Assembly (NCBI GenBank): GCA_014885115.2
Contig: WKLE02002928.1
Coordinates: 1-16,863 of the forward strand
Length of the DNA: 16,863 bases
From: Asterionellopsis glacialis
Taxonomy: Eukaryota > Bacillariophyta > Plagiogrammaphyceae > Rhaphoneidales > Asterionellopsidaceae
Direction: 5' to 3'
Made by a program: the position numbers and the translations under genes. How positions within the stretch are numbered: the stretch's first letter is position 1; every line of letters starts with the position of its first letter. A model generated the notes under the pieces. It had not been told where the DNA came from, ran no database searches, and was given only the letters and a program-made list of their open reading frames with translations. This document shows positions 1 through 10,100 of this stretch, piece by piece.

Positions 1-304
1 GCACGGAAAATCTCTTCCGAAGGGGGTGTTTTCGCCGAGGAGTGAAAAAACTCGATGAATAAACGTTCTACCCCCTTAAGACCTACCGGTACCCACAGAA
101 AGTACCTTACCATGTATTAATACTTTTTTAATGTTAAGTTTCCTGCACAAAAAAATAATGAAGAGAGGACAGTACTCACATATTCGCAACGTCAATTTGA
201 AAGTGAAAAGAAAACTGTAAGACAAAAGAAAGAAAAGCAGACAAAGCAATATGTGAAAAGCAAATGATTTTTAAAATGATGGTTTTGAAAAGAGAATAAA
301 ATGG
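1..304. other. Non-coding spacer downstream of GUF1
   Basis: No supportable gene was found. The stretch is AT-rich with A/T homopolymers, especially from about 118 to 300. It lies just past the GUF1 stop codon, so part of it is probably the GUF1 3' UTR. A short GTACC-containing segment near 87-110 resembles the GTACC-rich repeat found further along the window, but two short matches do not prove membership. Confidence 0.5.
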
Positions 305-2554
305 TTATGAATTACCACGACTTATTACGCTGTTGAATGCTGCCTGACTGAGCGTAACGGTTCCAGAAGCTTGTTGCCGTTTCTTTCCCCGTTTCTGTTT
401 CTCTAAAAGTTTTTTTTTCCTTGTAATATCACCGCCACCAACTGCTTTACTGCCCCCTGTAGTAAGGACGTCCTTCCGATAAGCTTGTATTCGTTCACTT
501 GCAATAATTTTACCATCAGCTTTAGCTTGAATAATTGTCACGAACTGCTGACGAGGTAACACCTCTTTCAGCTTCGCGCACACTTGTCTTGCTTGTCCCT
601 GTGCGACAGTCTTGTGACTGACGAATGCAAGAGGTTGTACAATGTCTCCATTAAGCATGATATCGACCTTGCTAAGATCTGCTTCTTGCAGGCCATCCTT
701 AACAGGCGATGTGTCGAGACTACCAAAGCCTGATGTAGTATTTTTTAAATCATCGTGAAAACTTGTAACAACTTCAGCCCAGGGCATACGAGCTGTGAAT
801 AACCATGTATCTTCATCCATAGGTTTACTAACAAGGTCTGTACCACGTTTGCGAGAAATCAAATCCATCACATTTCCTGCATAATCTACAGGAGCCATAA
901 TTCGTATGTCTACTACTGGCTCCTGCACCTTAAAACGAGTACCTGCCTTGGGCCACTCTGACAAATCTTCTATAACACTTGTTTCAGGTTCTGTTAGAGA
1001 ACTGTTTTTGCCTGGTAAGAGTGTGATTGTATAAGGTACCTTTGGGGGGGTTACTACAGCATCTAAACCAAATTCATCTGAGAGTCGTTGTCGAAAAACT
1101 TCCACATGTAGAAGTCCTTGGAACCCTACTCTTAGTCCAGGACCAAGAAAGGGACCACCATTGGAACTTTCGGTGTTCCCCAACGAAGATGTTTTACTCA
1201 CTTCAAGTCCAGTATCATTTAACGCTAATCGTTCTACTGCTGCACTTAATTCTTCAAATCCATCAGCCTCAAGAGGGTGGACTGATGCGTACATGACTGA
1301 TTTAGACTCACTCTCCTGCACGTAAACAGGCATTTCCATAGATTTCCCAACATGGTTATTCAAGATTAAAATAGTTCCAGGTTGTGCCTGCCTTGGATCT
1401 CGAAGACCAAATCGAACATAACCCATCTGCCCACGTCGTAATTCACCTGTTCTGTACGGCTTCGGTAGTAGAAGGCCTACCTCTTGGACTGAGAATGATT
1501 CTGATGATGTAGATGATGTACCCTTTGAAATTGAAATTCGGTCACCTTCTGACAGTGTTCCGGACAGGATCTGAACCAAGCATTGGACACCTCTCATGGT
1601 ATCATACCAAGAGTCTACGACCTGAGCACGAAGTATAGACCCATTACCATCATCATCAGATAAGGCTTGTGGAGGAGGTACTTGGTTACAAACAGCATCA
1701 AGTACGTCGGCAATACCCATCCTGTTTCGTGCACTTGTGAGAACTATTGTATCTGGATCTTCCCAATTAAGCCATTCTGATACAGTAAGTGCAACGTGGA
1801 TAGGATTGGCAACATCAAGATCTACCTTGGTCAGTGCTACGAGGAGTGACAAATTCTGGTGCTTTTGCAATGATTTTGTCTTTTCATAAACACTCCATGT
1901 TTGCGCTTGAATTCCCTGGGCTGCATCAAGTAACAAAACAGCGCCCTGAACGAATGACAATGATCTAGACACCTCTCTACCAAAATCAACATGACCCGGT
2001 GTATCTACAACATTAAGTAATAACACTCCAGCAGGGCCTACAGCACTCGGATGAGGATAAAGCATAGTGGCTGCTGATGCCTTAACAGTGATACCACGTT
2101 CTTGCTCAACTGCCAATGTGTCTAACAATTCAATTTTTTCTTTTGAGGCATTATCAACATTTTCAAATCCATCTTCTGATACATTTTCACCACCAGTTTC
2201 AACTGCACGCAGTGCTCTCAGTTGAGCCTCTGACCCAAGATTACCTGTAAGTTCCAATACACGACTTGTTAAACTTGATTTACCATGGTCTACATGAGCA
2301 ATGAAACAAAAATTTCGTACATCTTCGAGTGGAATTTGTTCAAGCAAGTCCTTATTCTCAAGGATAGATATAAGTTGTTGCTTCTTATCGTCGTTGTTCT
2401 TATTGTTGTTATTTTGTGTTGTCTTTTTTTTCTGATGGCATATTGTCGTCGTTGAAATGCCGTTACAACAAATAACAGAACTTGGAAGTGAACGATGGCG
2501 GATCAAATTTTGTGATTGGAAGAAATTTCTCCGTAGAAAAACTCTTCCCAGCAT
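305..2554 (-). CDS. GUF1: Mitochondrial elongation factor 4 (GUF1/LepA-type translational GTPase)
   Basis: Predicted 749-residue GTPase of the LepA/EF4 family, which acts on stalled or mis-translocated ribosomes; GUF1 is the mitochondrial form. Seen here: an Arg-rich, acid-free N-terminus (MLGRVFLRRNFF...) like a mitochondrial presequence; a Lys/Asn/Gln-rich linker; G1 AHVDHGKSS (about 86-94); G2 RGIT (about 153-156); G3 DTPGH (about 184-188); G4 TKVD (about 242-245); a G5-like TSAR; then EF-G-like domains and the LepA-specific C-terminus (ERIQAYRKDVL, GGDITRKKKLLEKQKRGKKR). The C-terminus separates it from EF-G and EF-Tu. The frame is open further upstream only to a GTG, so the ATG at 2554 is chosen. 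It is intronless. An insertion of about 25 residues rich in Gly, Glu and Asn lies between G1 and G2, and G4 has Thr where Asn is usual. Plastid targeting is less likely because no signal peptide is visible. Confidence 0.93.
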   Translation of the reverse strand: MLGRVFLRRNFFQSQNLIRHRSLPSSVICCNGISTTTICHQKKKTTQNNNNKNNDDKKQQLISILENKDLLEQIPLEDVRNFCFIAHVDHGKSSLTSRVLELTGNLGSEAQLRALRAVETGGENVSEDGFENVDNASKEKIELLDTLAVEQERGITVKASAATMLYPHPSAVGPAGVLLLNVVDTPGHVDFGREVSRSLSFVQGAVLLLDAAQGIQAQTWSVYEKTKSLQKHQNLSLLVALTKVDLDVANPIHVALTVSEWLNWEDPDTIVLTSARNRMGIADVLDAVCNQVPPPQALSDDDGNGSILRAQVVDSWYDTMRGVQCLVQILSGTLSEGDRISISKGTSSTSSESFSVQEVGLLLPKPYRTGELRRGQMGYVRFGLRDPRQAQPGTILILNNHVGKSMEMPVYVQESESKSVMYASVHPLEADGFEELSAAVERLALNDTGLEVSKTSSLGNTESSNGGPFLGPGLRVGFQGLLHVEVFRQRLSDEFGLDAVVTPPKVPYTITLLPGKNSSLTEPETSVIEDLSEWPKAGTRFKVQEPVVDIRIMAPVDYAGNVMDLISRKRGTDLVSKPMDEDTWLFTARMPWAEVVTSFHDDLKNTTSGFGSLDTSPVKDGLQEADLSKVDIMLNGDIVQPLAFVSHKTVAQGQARQVCAKLKEVLPRQQFVTIIQAKADGKIIASERIQAYRKDVLTTGGSKAVGGGDITRKKKLLEKQKRGKKRQQASGTVTLSQAAFNSVISRGNS

Positions 2555-3050
2555 GGTCACGTTTCTCACGACAACCGTCGACTAACTAATTAAACCTGAG
2601 TAATCTTTTGAAAAATACTAGATGGCGACCATGGAATCCTTATTCTCGTTGAGGTTTGGCTTGGGCTTCAGATGCAGTGGATCATTGAGAAATTGCTATG
2701 CACTAAAAGGTAACAAGGTGTCGAACAGTCTGTCAAGGCTGTTGTTTGAGTGTCAGGTGAGAGTGCTTTTTTGAAAGGAGTAGAGAATGCAACAAGAGAA
2801 AAATGATGAAAACTTGAGGGAGAAAAATGAGAGGGTCGGACGCATTTCGCGCAGTTCGAGGTGCTTTGGTAGAAGGACAGACTCGAGTTTGGAGGTCTCA
2901 TTTTTCCTTCCCACCGTAACCGCTGGAAAAATATGTCACACCGAACACATACCAAGCACACAGATCACTCACAGATCGATAGTTTCTGTGAAGACTCTCG
3001 TCCATCACAAACCGCAACGTGGAACAAACCATAGAGACCATAATATAGCG
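2555..3050. promoter_or_regulatory. Divergent intergenic region between GUF1 and the plastid protein gene
   Basis: These 496 bp separate two start codons that point away from each other, so both promoters and both 5' UTRs should lie here. No TATA box or recognised operator stands out. The plus frame of the downstream gene is open back to an ATG at 2787, but translating from there would bury the signal peptide, so the stretch is treated as non-coding. An opposing open frame at 2668-2961 is also judged to be chance. Confidence 0.5.
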
Positions 3051-4800
3051 ATGAAATATTGTAGATCATCTTCGTCAACATGGCGTTTGTTTCTTATCGT
3101 CAGTATCCTGCATCAAGTTGAAATACACCATTCTTTTGTTGGAGCTTTCACACTTTTTGATGCATCTTCACGTGGTGGCATTGCATCATCGCGATCACTC
3201 TACCAACATCAACATGAACAACAACAAACGATTTTTCGTCCCCCTTTACGTACGGCAACAACGCATTTGTTGTCATCTTCTTCGGATGAGATAGAAAATC
3301 AAGCTTTTGAATCTTTAAGAGCATTGGTAGACTTTCATGAAGGAACATGGAACGGTCGTGCAACATCATTTTCTGTAACAGCAGACGTTGCTGCTGGTAT
3401 TGTACAACGAAGAGTCTCTCCAGACTACGTCACATCAGTAAAACTGGGAACGATGAATGGTAATGAACGAGAATATGCTCTTACTGAAACTTTCCAATGG
3501 GATGATAAAATTCTATCGCGATCTTCGCCTTTGCTAAATTCTAATATGGACGTGGATTCTGTAGATGCATCCTATTCATTAGATTCCTCACTTTTAGATT
3601 TACCTGCTGACATTACTGGTACTGATAAGCTCGTTGGTTTTGGTGTAGAACACTGTTTGGCTGCATCCGATAATAAAAGAATCCGTTGTTTTGCTATGTA
3701 CGGTGTAGATCAATCACTAGCTCGAATTGTACTATGCGATGAAACACGAAATGTGGCATCAGTAGACAGCAGTGCACAACAACCAGGCAACAGTATCGAA
3801 GGAAATGGGCAGAATGGTGGTGCCGTTACAGCCCAAGATTTGTTTGAGATCAATCAAGATATTGACAGAATCGTTGATAAAATTTCAGGACAGATTTCTG
3901 ACGAAGCTGATGATGATTCATCATCTACAAAAAATGATGCTTCTTCTACTGCTGCTGCATCAGAGAATACCAAGAGTTCTTCTCCTCAAGATCGCCTTGA
4001 ACAGTTGCAGCAAGCATTGTCACAATCATCATCTACTGATACGAATGAAGAAGACTTGAGCTTAGAACAACATAATATTAATTTGCTCGAACTTTCATCT
4101 GGAATTTGGTTAGGTGATACAATAGTTAGAGATATGCCTGATCTTCCATTGTCACCGTTCGATGCAGGTAAGGGATTTTCTGGAAAGTCGACTACTCCTT
4201 CCAGACCAAAGTCAAAAGATGATTCTTCTTTTGCTGAATGGAATGTTGGTGTACAAAAAGTAGCATGCCGTTTTCAATGGGACTTTGGTGATGCTATACA
4301 ACAAATCAATGACTTTGGAAGAGGTATGGGAGCAGAAATGGCAAAGACATATCCTAAAGGGCTTTCAGGGACGATATATGTCAATGAGAGTTTGTCACGA
4401 CGAATCCCTGTCGACCAACGCATGGTATACATTGATTATGACAATGGTGACTACGTTGGGTTTTTATTAGGTTCGAGCTACATTCAAGTAAGTACTGACT
4501 GTAGGTGTTAGGCATTATTATTGGCCAGGCGCACATATGAATTCCTCACTCCTTCTCTCTCGCAACCACTCTTAGGTTCCGCGGTTTGTAACATTCAATC
4601 CATCAGCTACCAAAAAGACAAAACAGTTTTTCACTGAATTTTCTGTCTATCAAAGTAACAAGGGTAATCAAGATTCGTCATTAGATGAAACTGCATCGAC
4701 AGAAGTTTGCTGTTCAAAAATAACGAGGCTGTACAATTCTGATGGAGAGCTTAAACAGGGTTGTACGTCGTTTTTTACCTTGAATAAAATGGATATTTAA
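3051..4800 (+). CDS. Plastid-targeted conserved protein of unknown function (two exons)
   Basis: Exons 3051-4487 and 4576-4800 give 553 residues. The ATG at 3051 is chosen because it puts a signal peptide at the N-terminus: a hydrophobic stretch (LFLIVSIL, about 13-20) and a cleavage context VGA-F at 32/33, followed by a Ser/Arg-rich segment. That is the bipartite plastid-import signal of diatoms. The mature protein starts with a segment around FHEGTWNGRA, then has a Ser/Asp-rich linker (about 280-340). A conserved-looking C-terminal half follows, with SGIWLGDTIVRDMP, RFQWDFGDAIQQINDFGRG, RRIPVDQRMVYIDYD and, across the splice junction, SSYIQ/VPRFVTF; it ends near ELKQGCTSFFTLNKMDI. The two halves each contain a W-G motif, suggesting a duplicated lipocalin-like fold, which is inference only. 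No catalytic motif is recognised and no function is proposed. Confidence 0.82.
4488..4575 (+). other. Intron of the plastid protein gene (88 bp, phase 0)
   Basis: Donor CAA/GTAAGT and acceptor CTTAG/GTT. Reading through the donor gives a stop within a few codons. Splicing restores a 75-codon downstream frame (including the stop) whose first residues, VPRFVTF, continue the preceding conserved block smoothly. Confidence 0.9.
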
Positions 4801-5082
4801 AAACAGTAATTGCTTATTGAGTTACTCTAGCATTCTAATAGGGGTGTTTGTTTAATGGAGTAGAATTGCAGAATCATTCACAAGTCGTTTGATTCTTTAT
4901 ACGTGTAGGGGAGTTGTCACATTCGTCTTTCTTTATCTCTTTCTCTAAATAGGTAAGCTACGTGAAAAGGCAAAGGCAAGATGGAATTCCGTGTATTTGG
5001 TTTTTACTGTGTCATAGAGCGACCACCTTGCGGCATACCAACATATCATTGTGTGTGCACACGATGAGTACAGATATTGAGT

Positions 5083-6599
5083 CTAATGAGAGGCAGCTTC
5101 AAGTCCTTCTAAATCTAGTCTTCCAAAGTCTGTAACGACCAAAACATCCATTACTGTTGTAGGTGAATATCCTACGTCTATTCTGCTCTCTTTTGGAAGT
5201 TTGTTTCTGTCTTTTTGATCAATTCTTGACTTTCCTTCTTGGGAAGTATGATTGCCGCGACTAAGTTGTGATTGACAATATGTCACAGAGAATCCTTCCA
5301 AGATAGTCTATAACAATAATTTACACCACCAAAAAGTAGACACATCGTTCAGCGTTAGACAAATATCATGGAGAATTAGCAGGTTCACAAAATAAGTACG
5401 TGTATGAATAAGAAACATCTTAATCCTGCTTTGCTTCGATGTACAAGATATGATGATTGTAGCGCAAATCCAGATCTAGCTAACTTACATCTAGTGAAGA
5501 ATCGTCATCTTCAGTGACTACAGTGAGAGGACGGTGAAGATTTGATAGTTCGTCGTTGATGGAGCGCATGGTGATAAGTGATGAAACAATATCCGATAGA
5601 GAATAGTCACAGACGAATAATAACTCAATGGCTTCCTTTTCTAGTACGTCTGTTGCCAAGTGGGCTTGAAGAGAACAAGAAGGACTACAGCAGGTCCTAG
5701 TGTAAAACCGGAGTATTCGTTTCAAAGTGACAAAAAAAATCTTGTCACTTTGTACAAGAAAGAATATAGTTAACATACGTGTTCAAACCTAAGAGTGGAA
5801 AGTTCCGAAATACAACTTCGACAAACAGAGAAAAATACTGTAGTAGAAATATAGTAGAAAGGCTTTTAAAAAATAATAAATACATAGGCTTCATTAGGGA
5901 GACTCTGACAAAGACGATTCCGTTCTGGTTCAATAGTATAAATGAAACTAAATTTTGGATGATAGATCAGAATAAGCTCCAATATACTTTTTGAACACGA
6001 AACATCTGTCAATCATCAACTTCAAGTAACAAAATCTGGTAGATTGCTGCATACCAGGTATAGTTTAGGAGGAAGCGCAGGTACCTGCTGGTAGGAAACT
6101 ACATCTATGTAGGATAGTACTACCTTGGAACTGGTATGTGAATCTACTGTATACTTCTTACCGTACCTGGTGAACTGCAATACCTGCACCTTCGTCAATA
6201 TTTATTTCAGATGCATCTCTAATTTCCTTCTACAAGTATATTATGACGTCACTAACTCCGGAGTTGAAACCTTCATTTAATATCACTTATGATTTTGCTC
6301 GTCACATCTTCCGGCGTTGATTGAGGAATTTATAAAAATCTTGTGATTACCCTACAGTGCTGCAATTGCCCTAGCGATGCAATCCCGGATTCTCCATATC
6401 CTTCAACCACAGTAGGGTTGTAATGTGCTCCTGGTTTTTATTATTTTATCATTCTTTTGCTTCTCATCACGCGTGTCCGCAGCTGTGTCGCGAAGTGACA
6501 TTCTTGGGACCTGGACCGGTAGTTTCGTACTTGTAACAGGAATGGTACCTGGTCGGACATGCTTCTTTGGAATTCCGCATAAAGCACTTGTGTCAACTA
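5083..6599 (-). CDS. Candidate multi-exon gene of unknown function, 5' end unresolved
   Basis: Not recognised; assembled by eye on the minus strand. Proposed exons in transcript order: 6599-6471, 6430-6351, 6229-6184, 6005-5884, 5837-5779, 5684-5489 and 5307-5083 (TAG at 5085-5083). All introns are GT-AG, all junctions keep the frame, and stops fall in the intron extensions. Best supported are the last three exons: GAT/GTAAGT to TATAG (181 bp, phase 0) and GTATGT to TGTAG (94 bp, phase 2). The encoded segments look protein-like, for example ILELILIYHPKF, TIEPERNRLCQSLPNEAY, LFVEVVFRNFPLLGLN, HLATDVLEKEAIELLFVCDY, IVSSLITMRSINDELSNL, then an acidic stretch and VMDVLVVTDFGRLDLEGLEAASH. The 6184/6005 junction is ambiguous, because GTATTG or GTACGG/GTAAGA donors are possible, and three introns are only 40-46 bp or have weak donors. 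No start codon is fixed: an internal ATG at about 6498 or an exon further upstream is possible. It could also be a decaying gene. It is convergent with the plastid gene (282 bp gap). Confidence 0.45.
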
Positions 6600-7168
6600 C
6601 TGTAACTGGTAAGCTAGTTGCGTCGCTGCAGTATCATCGGTATTCTCGTTTTCCCCTATTCTTGTTTACTACATACATTGGTGGCTAGGACCTTAGGACT
6701 AGGACCTAGATTCCGAGAACCCAAGACTAGAGGTCCTGCCGGCACTGGGTAAGGGGGGCACGATGACTGAAACGGTCATCCTGCATCAAAGTTGAAGGAC
6801 GATGAAACTCTGTGCACAGTCTACCCTGGCACCTGATACGGTACACAGCTATAAATAAAGGTGCATATCAATCTTTGAACGCAAATGATGCGGATAACAA
6901 TAAAGTGATTTTTACAAACAATAAAATGCACTCTTTGAGATTCGTAAATCAAAAATGTAGGGCAAATTCAGTAATATTTTTCAACAATCAGCTTTTGTCT
7001 GCCAAGTCTGGACGAAACAGCTGTCGGGAGGGTCATGCATGCGGTAAACTAGATGAATCAAAATTAAATTACGAATAGTACTTTTTATTTCTTCGAAGAG
7101 ATATCTTTAAATAACTGAACTCCGAATGCCCTTCGATACAGCTCAGAACACATAAGCTAAAGAGTGGC
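6600..7168. other. Spacer between XDH 3' end and the candidate gene at 5083-6599
   Basis: The left part (about 6600-6860) has one minus-strand frame open for about 39 codons after a TTTATAG acceptor-like site near 6850. It might hold an upstream exon of the neighbouring candidate gene, but no convincing donor joins it. The right part is AT-rich and probably carries the XDH 3' UTR. Nothing else can be supported. Confidence 0.4.
6684..6738. repeat. Short imperfect GGACCTAG repeat cluster
   Basis: Several close copies of a GGACC/CCTAG word occur in both orientations within about 55 bp, ending with ACTAGAGGTCCT. The words are near-palindromic, so the segment could form small hairpins. Related AGGACCTAC words occur in the GTACC-rich cluster near 12470. 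No function is evident. Confidence 0.5.
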
Positions 7169-10100
7169 TTAATAACTACCTCTGGCTTGGTAGGATTCGA
7201 TTGATCCAGGAGCACCAACTGTCATTGATTCTGCTGCAATTGGATCGGCACAATGCATTCGAATCCTTTCACTTGTTGCTGGGATGTGCATTGCAAAGTA
7301 CGAGTCTGATCCGAGTGCTTCTGTTCTGGCGGCACGGACAGCTTCCTTAATGGCAAAAAAGACACTTGCACCAAGGAAGAAGGGAGGTTCCCCGATGGCT
7401 TTACTAGAATGTACAGCAAATGGATTGTCCACATTATCCATGAGGCTGACATTAAATGTTTCGGGACAGTCATTGAAAGCAGGAATCTTGTATGTTCCAG
7501 GTCCAGTCGTAAACATCTTTCCCCTGGGACGAATCCACGTATGGTCATCATCAGCATAGATAATTTCTTCAATTGTACTCCAACCCATTCCCTGAATAAA
7601 TGCTCCCTCAACTTGTCCGATATCGATAGCAGGATTGATACTAGAACCAACGTCGATAAGAACGTCGGACCGAATCACCCGGTGATTTCCTGTCAAGACG
7701 TCGATTTCGACTTCTGAGCACGCAACACCCTGCGTGAAATAATTGAAAGGATGTCCCTTCCATGAATTATCTGGGGCGTCAGCCGGGAAGTCCTCAGGCT
7801 TAGATTTGTCCCAATCAAATCCACAACGTTCATCGTCTAAGGCAAAAAAACCATGAGCAGAAAGATCGATTCTTTCAAAGATGGCCGCACTTGCAATCTC
7901 CTGCAAGGAAGCATCTGGTCCGAGCCTCTCTTGCACGGGTTGTATACGAGCTAGAATCTGGCGGCAGGCATCAAGAGTTGCCATACCATACATGTCAGTT
8001 GACATACTTGCAGCTGTAGGCATCGTGTTGGCGACCTTGTCGGTACTGCTATCGTTCACATACACATCTTCGACAGGAATTCCAAAGGCCTGGGCAGCAA
8101 TCTGGCACACCTTGGTATGCAGACCTTGGCCCATCTCAGTTCCACCGTGAGAAACTAGCACTGTTCCATCCTGGTAGAGGTGCACCAACGCTCCGCCTTG
8201 ATTCATAAACTTTGCAGTGAAGGCAATGCCAAATTTGGTGGGAACAAATGCAAGGCCTTTCTTTACCCATTTGTTTTTAGAGTTGAACTCCGCAATTTCG
8301 TTACGTCGACGGGGAACATCAACTTCGTCGAGTATGCGGTCCCACATTGTCGGGACATTCCATTTACCACTGAAATTCTCCCCCACGAGCATACCAAAGG
8401 GTGTTGGATTTCCTTCTGTGTACATATTGGAGCGCCGCATGATTTCTGGAGATACATTGCTCACTAGAGCTAAGTGGTCAATGACATGTTCAACTACAGC
8501 TATTCCTTGGGGTCCCTGTATTAAAAAGATGAGCCACAAATAATTAGATTAGACCAGGGAAGAACATACGGTTGACTTGTTCAACAGCAGTTCACAAAAA
8601 CTTACACCAAAGCCTCTAAAGGCGGTATGAGGGGGCTGAGAACATACAAAAAGAAATAAACATCGCAAAGTTAGGCAATATAGCGAACACCAAATGATTG
8701 ACGTAGATAAAATAAAACACGTACTTGGACAGTCTTGCAAACATTTCCCACAGCGCGAAAGTTGGGCCAATGGTACACTCCATCGACATGGAAAAGAGCT
8801 CTGTCCATGACAGGACCGCTGAGATCAAAAGCACAACCTCCATTGCTATATAGCTGAACATCAAGGGACTGCAGTTTTGCACCTCCTTCAGTCAATACAG
8901 CGCTAGCTTTGTAAAATGACACAAATGAATGCCTTGACCCCGTGATGCTCATGTCAACATCACGTCCCAACGTAAGACGAACGGGTCGGCTTGAGAGTTT
9001 TGCCGCAACAGCAGCAGCACAAGAAGCGAACACACTGCGGGTTTCTTTTCCACCAAAGCCTCCTCCCATACGTTTCATACGCACAACAACTTTTGACTGT
9101 GGTGTTCCCGTTGTTGATGAACAATACGCATGTGTCTTTGTGGTAGCTTGAGTTGAGCAATAGATGGTAAGATTAGTATCAGATTCGGAAGGGACTACAA
9201 GTGTTGAATTCGTTTCGAGATAAAAATGCTCTTGGCCCCCGGAACGGAAAGATCCTGACACTTGTACGATATCACCGACTTTCTTGGACTCAGATGACCC
9301 GAGTTGTTCCGATAAACTTGAAATAATATCCATGTCTCCTTTTTCCATGGTGTGTCGAGCAGAATCGTAGAAGCTTTTACTGGCAATAGCATCCTCGATG
9401 GTAACAATGACTTTGCCTTCTGGGGCTCCGTATCCAACTTTGACACTTCGGGCCCCTAGCTGGGCACTTTCAAGAGTTTCTCCAACAACAACACCAAGAA
9501 CCTGGCCAACTGTCACAACCTTTTCTCCTACAGGCAAGAAAAGGACTTCGTCATGAAAGATGGGACCAAGTTCGTTGTCTCCGCCCATCGCAATAATATC
9601 TGAGGCAGTGTATATTGCAACAACGCCGTCAACTTCCTTTGCAGGTGTCGTATCCAATGACTCCAACAAACCACCGCACTCAGTCGCTAAAATCAGTGCT
9701 GCCTGTAGAGTTGACGGGGGGAGGGGGATGTCGTCGGTGTAGACAGCCTCGCCTGTACAATGAAGTGGGCCTGACTGGTGCTTGGACGCTTTACCAACAG
9801 CTCCGTCTTTGTTGACAGCCGCCTTTGCCATAGGAAGCTCCTTCTCTTCAAGTCCTTTTGCCACTCGAGGAGCGGGATACTTTTGAACACCCCTAATAGA
9901 GGGTTTTGATGCGCTTACGAATGTCTTCGCCCCACTTGCCTCTCTTTCGCCTACCTCAGGTAAGGCTGGTAGATCATCAGTAGCAATACCAAGTTTTAAC
10001 GGATCAGCTTTGATCATATTGACATCTTTGCTGAGCTCTTCGACAACGGCAAGGTAGAACTTGTGAAGGAACGAAGTTGCAAGCGTCATCCTATATTTTT

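Noticed and set aside
2668..2961. Minus-strand open frame in the divergent promoter region
   Set aside because: It lies opposite the presumed 5' region of the plastid gene, is Ser/Phe/Cys-rich without a domain, and is probably chance.
2787..3050. 88-residue upstream extension of the plastid protein
   Set aside because: Starting here would bury the signal peptide and plastid cleavage site; the ATG at 3051 gives a proper targeting N-terminus.
6425..6688. Plus-strand open frame beginning with a signal-peptide-like hydrophobic stretch
   Set aside because: It starts with GTG, has no in-frame ATG near the start, resembles no known protein, and lies antisense to proposed exons of the minus-strand gene. 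The hydrophobic start comes from a T-rich stretch.
6812..7078. Plus-strand open frame of about 88 codons near the XDH 3' end
   Set aside because: It is Asn/Lys-rich, as expected from AT-rich spacer, with no motif and no good start context.
7222..7717. Open frames on both strands inside the last XDH exon
   Set aside because: They overlap a clearly conserved coding exon in other frames; these are shadows of XDH.
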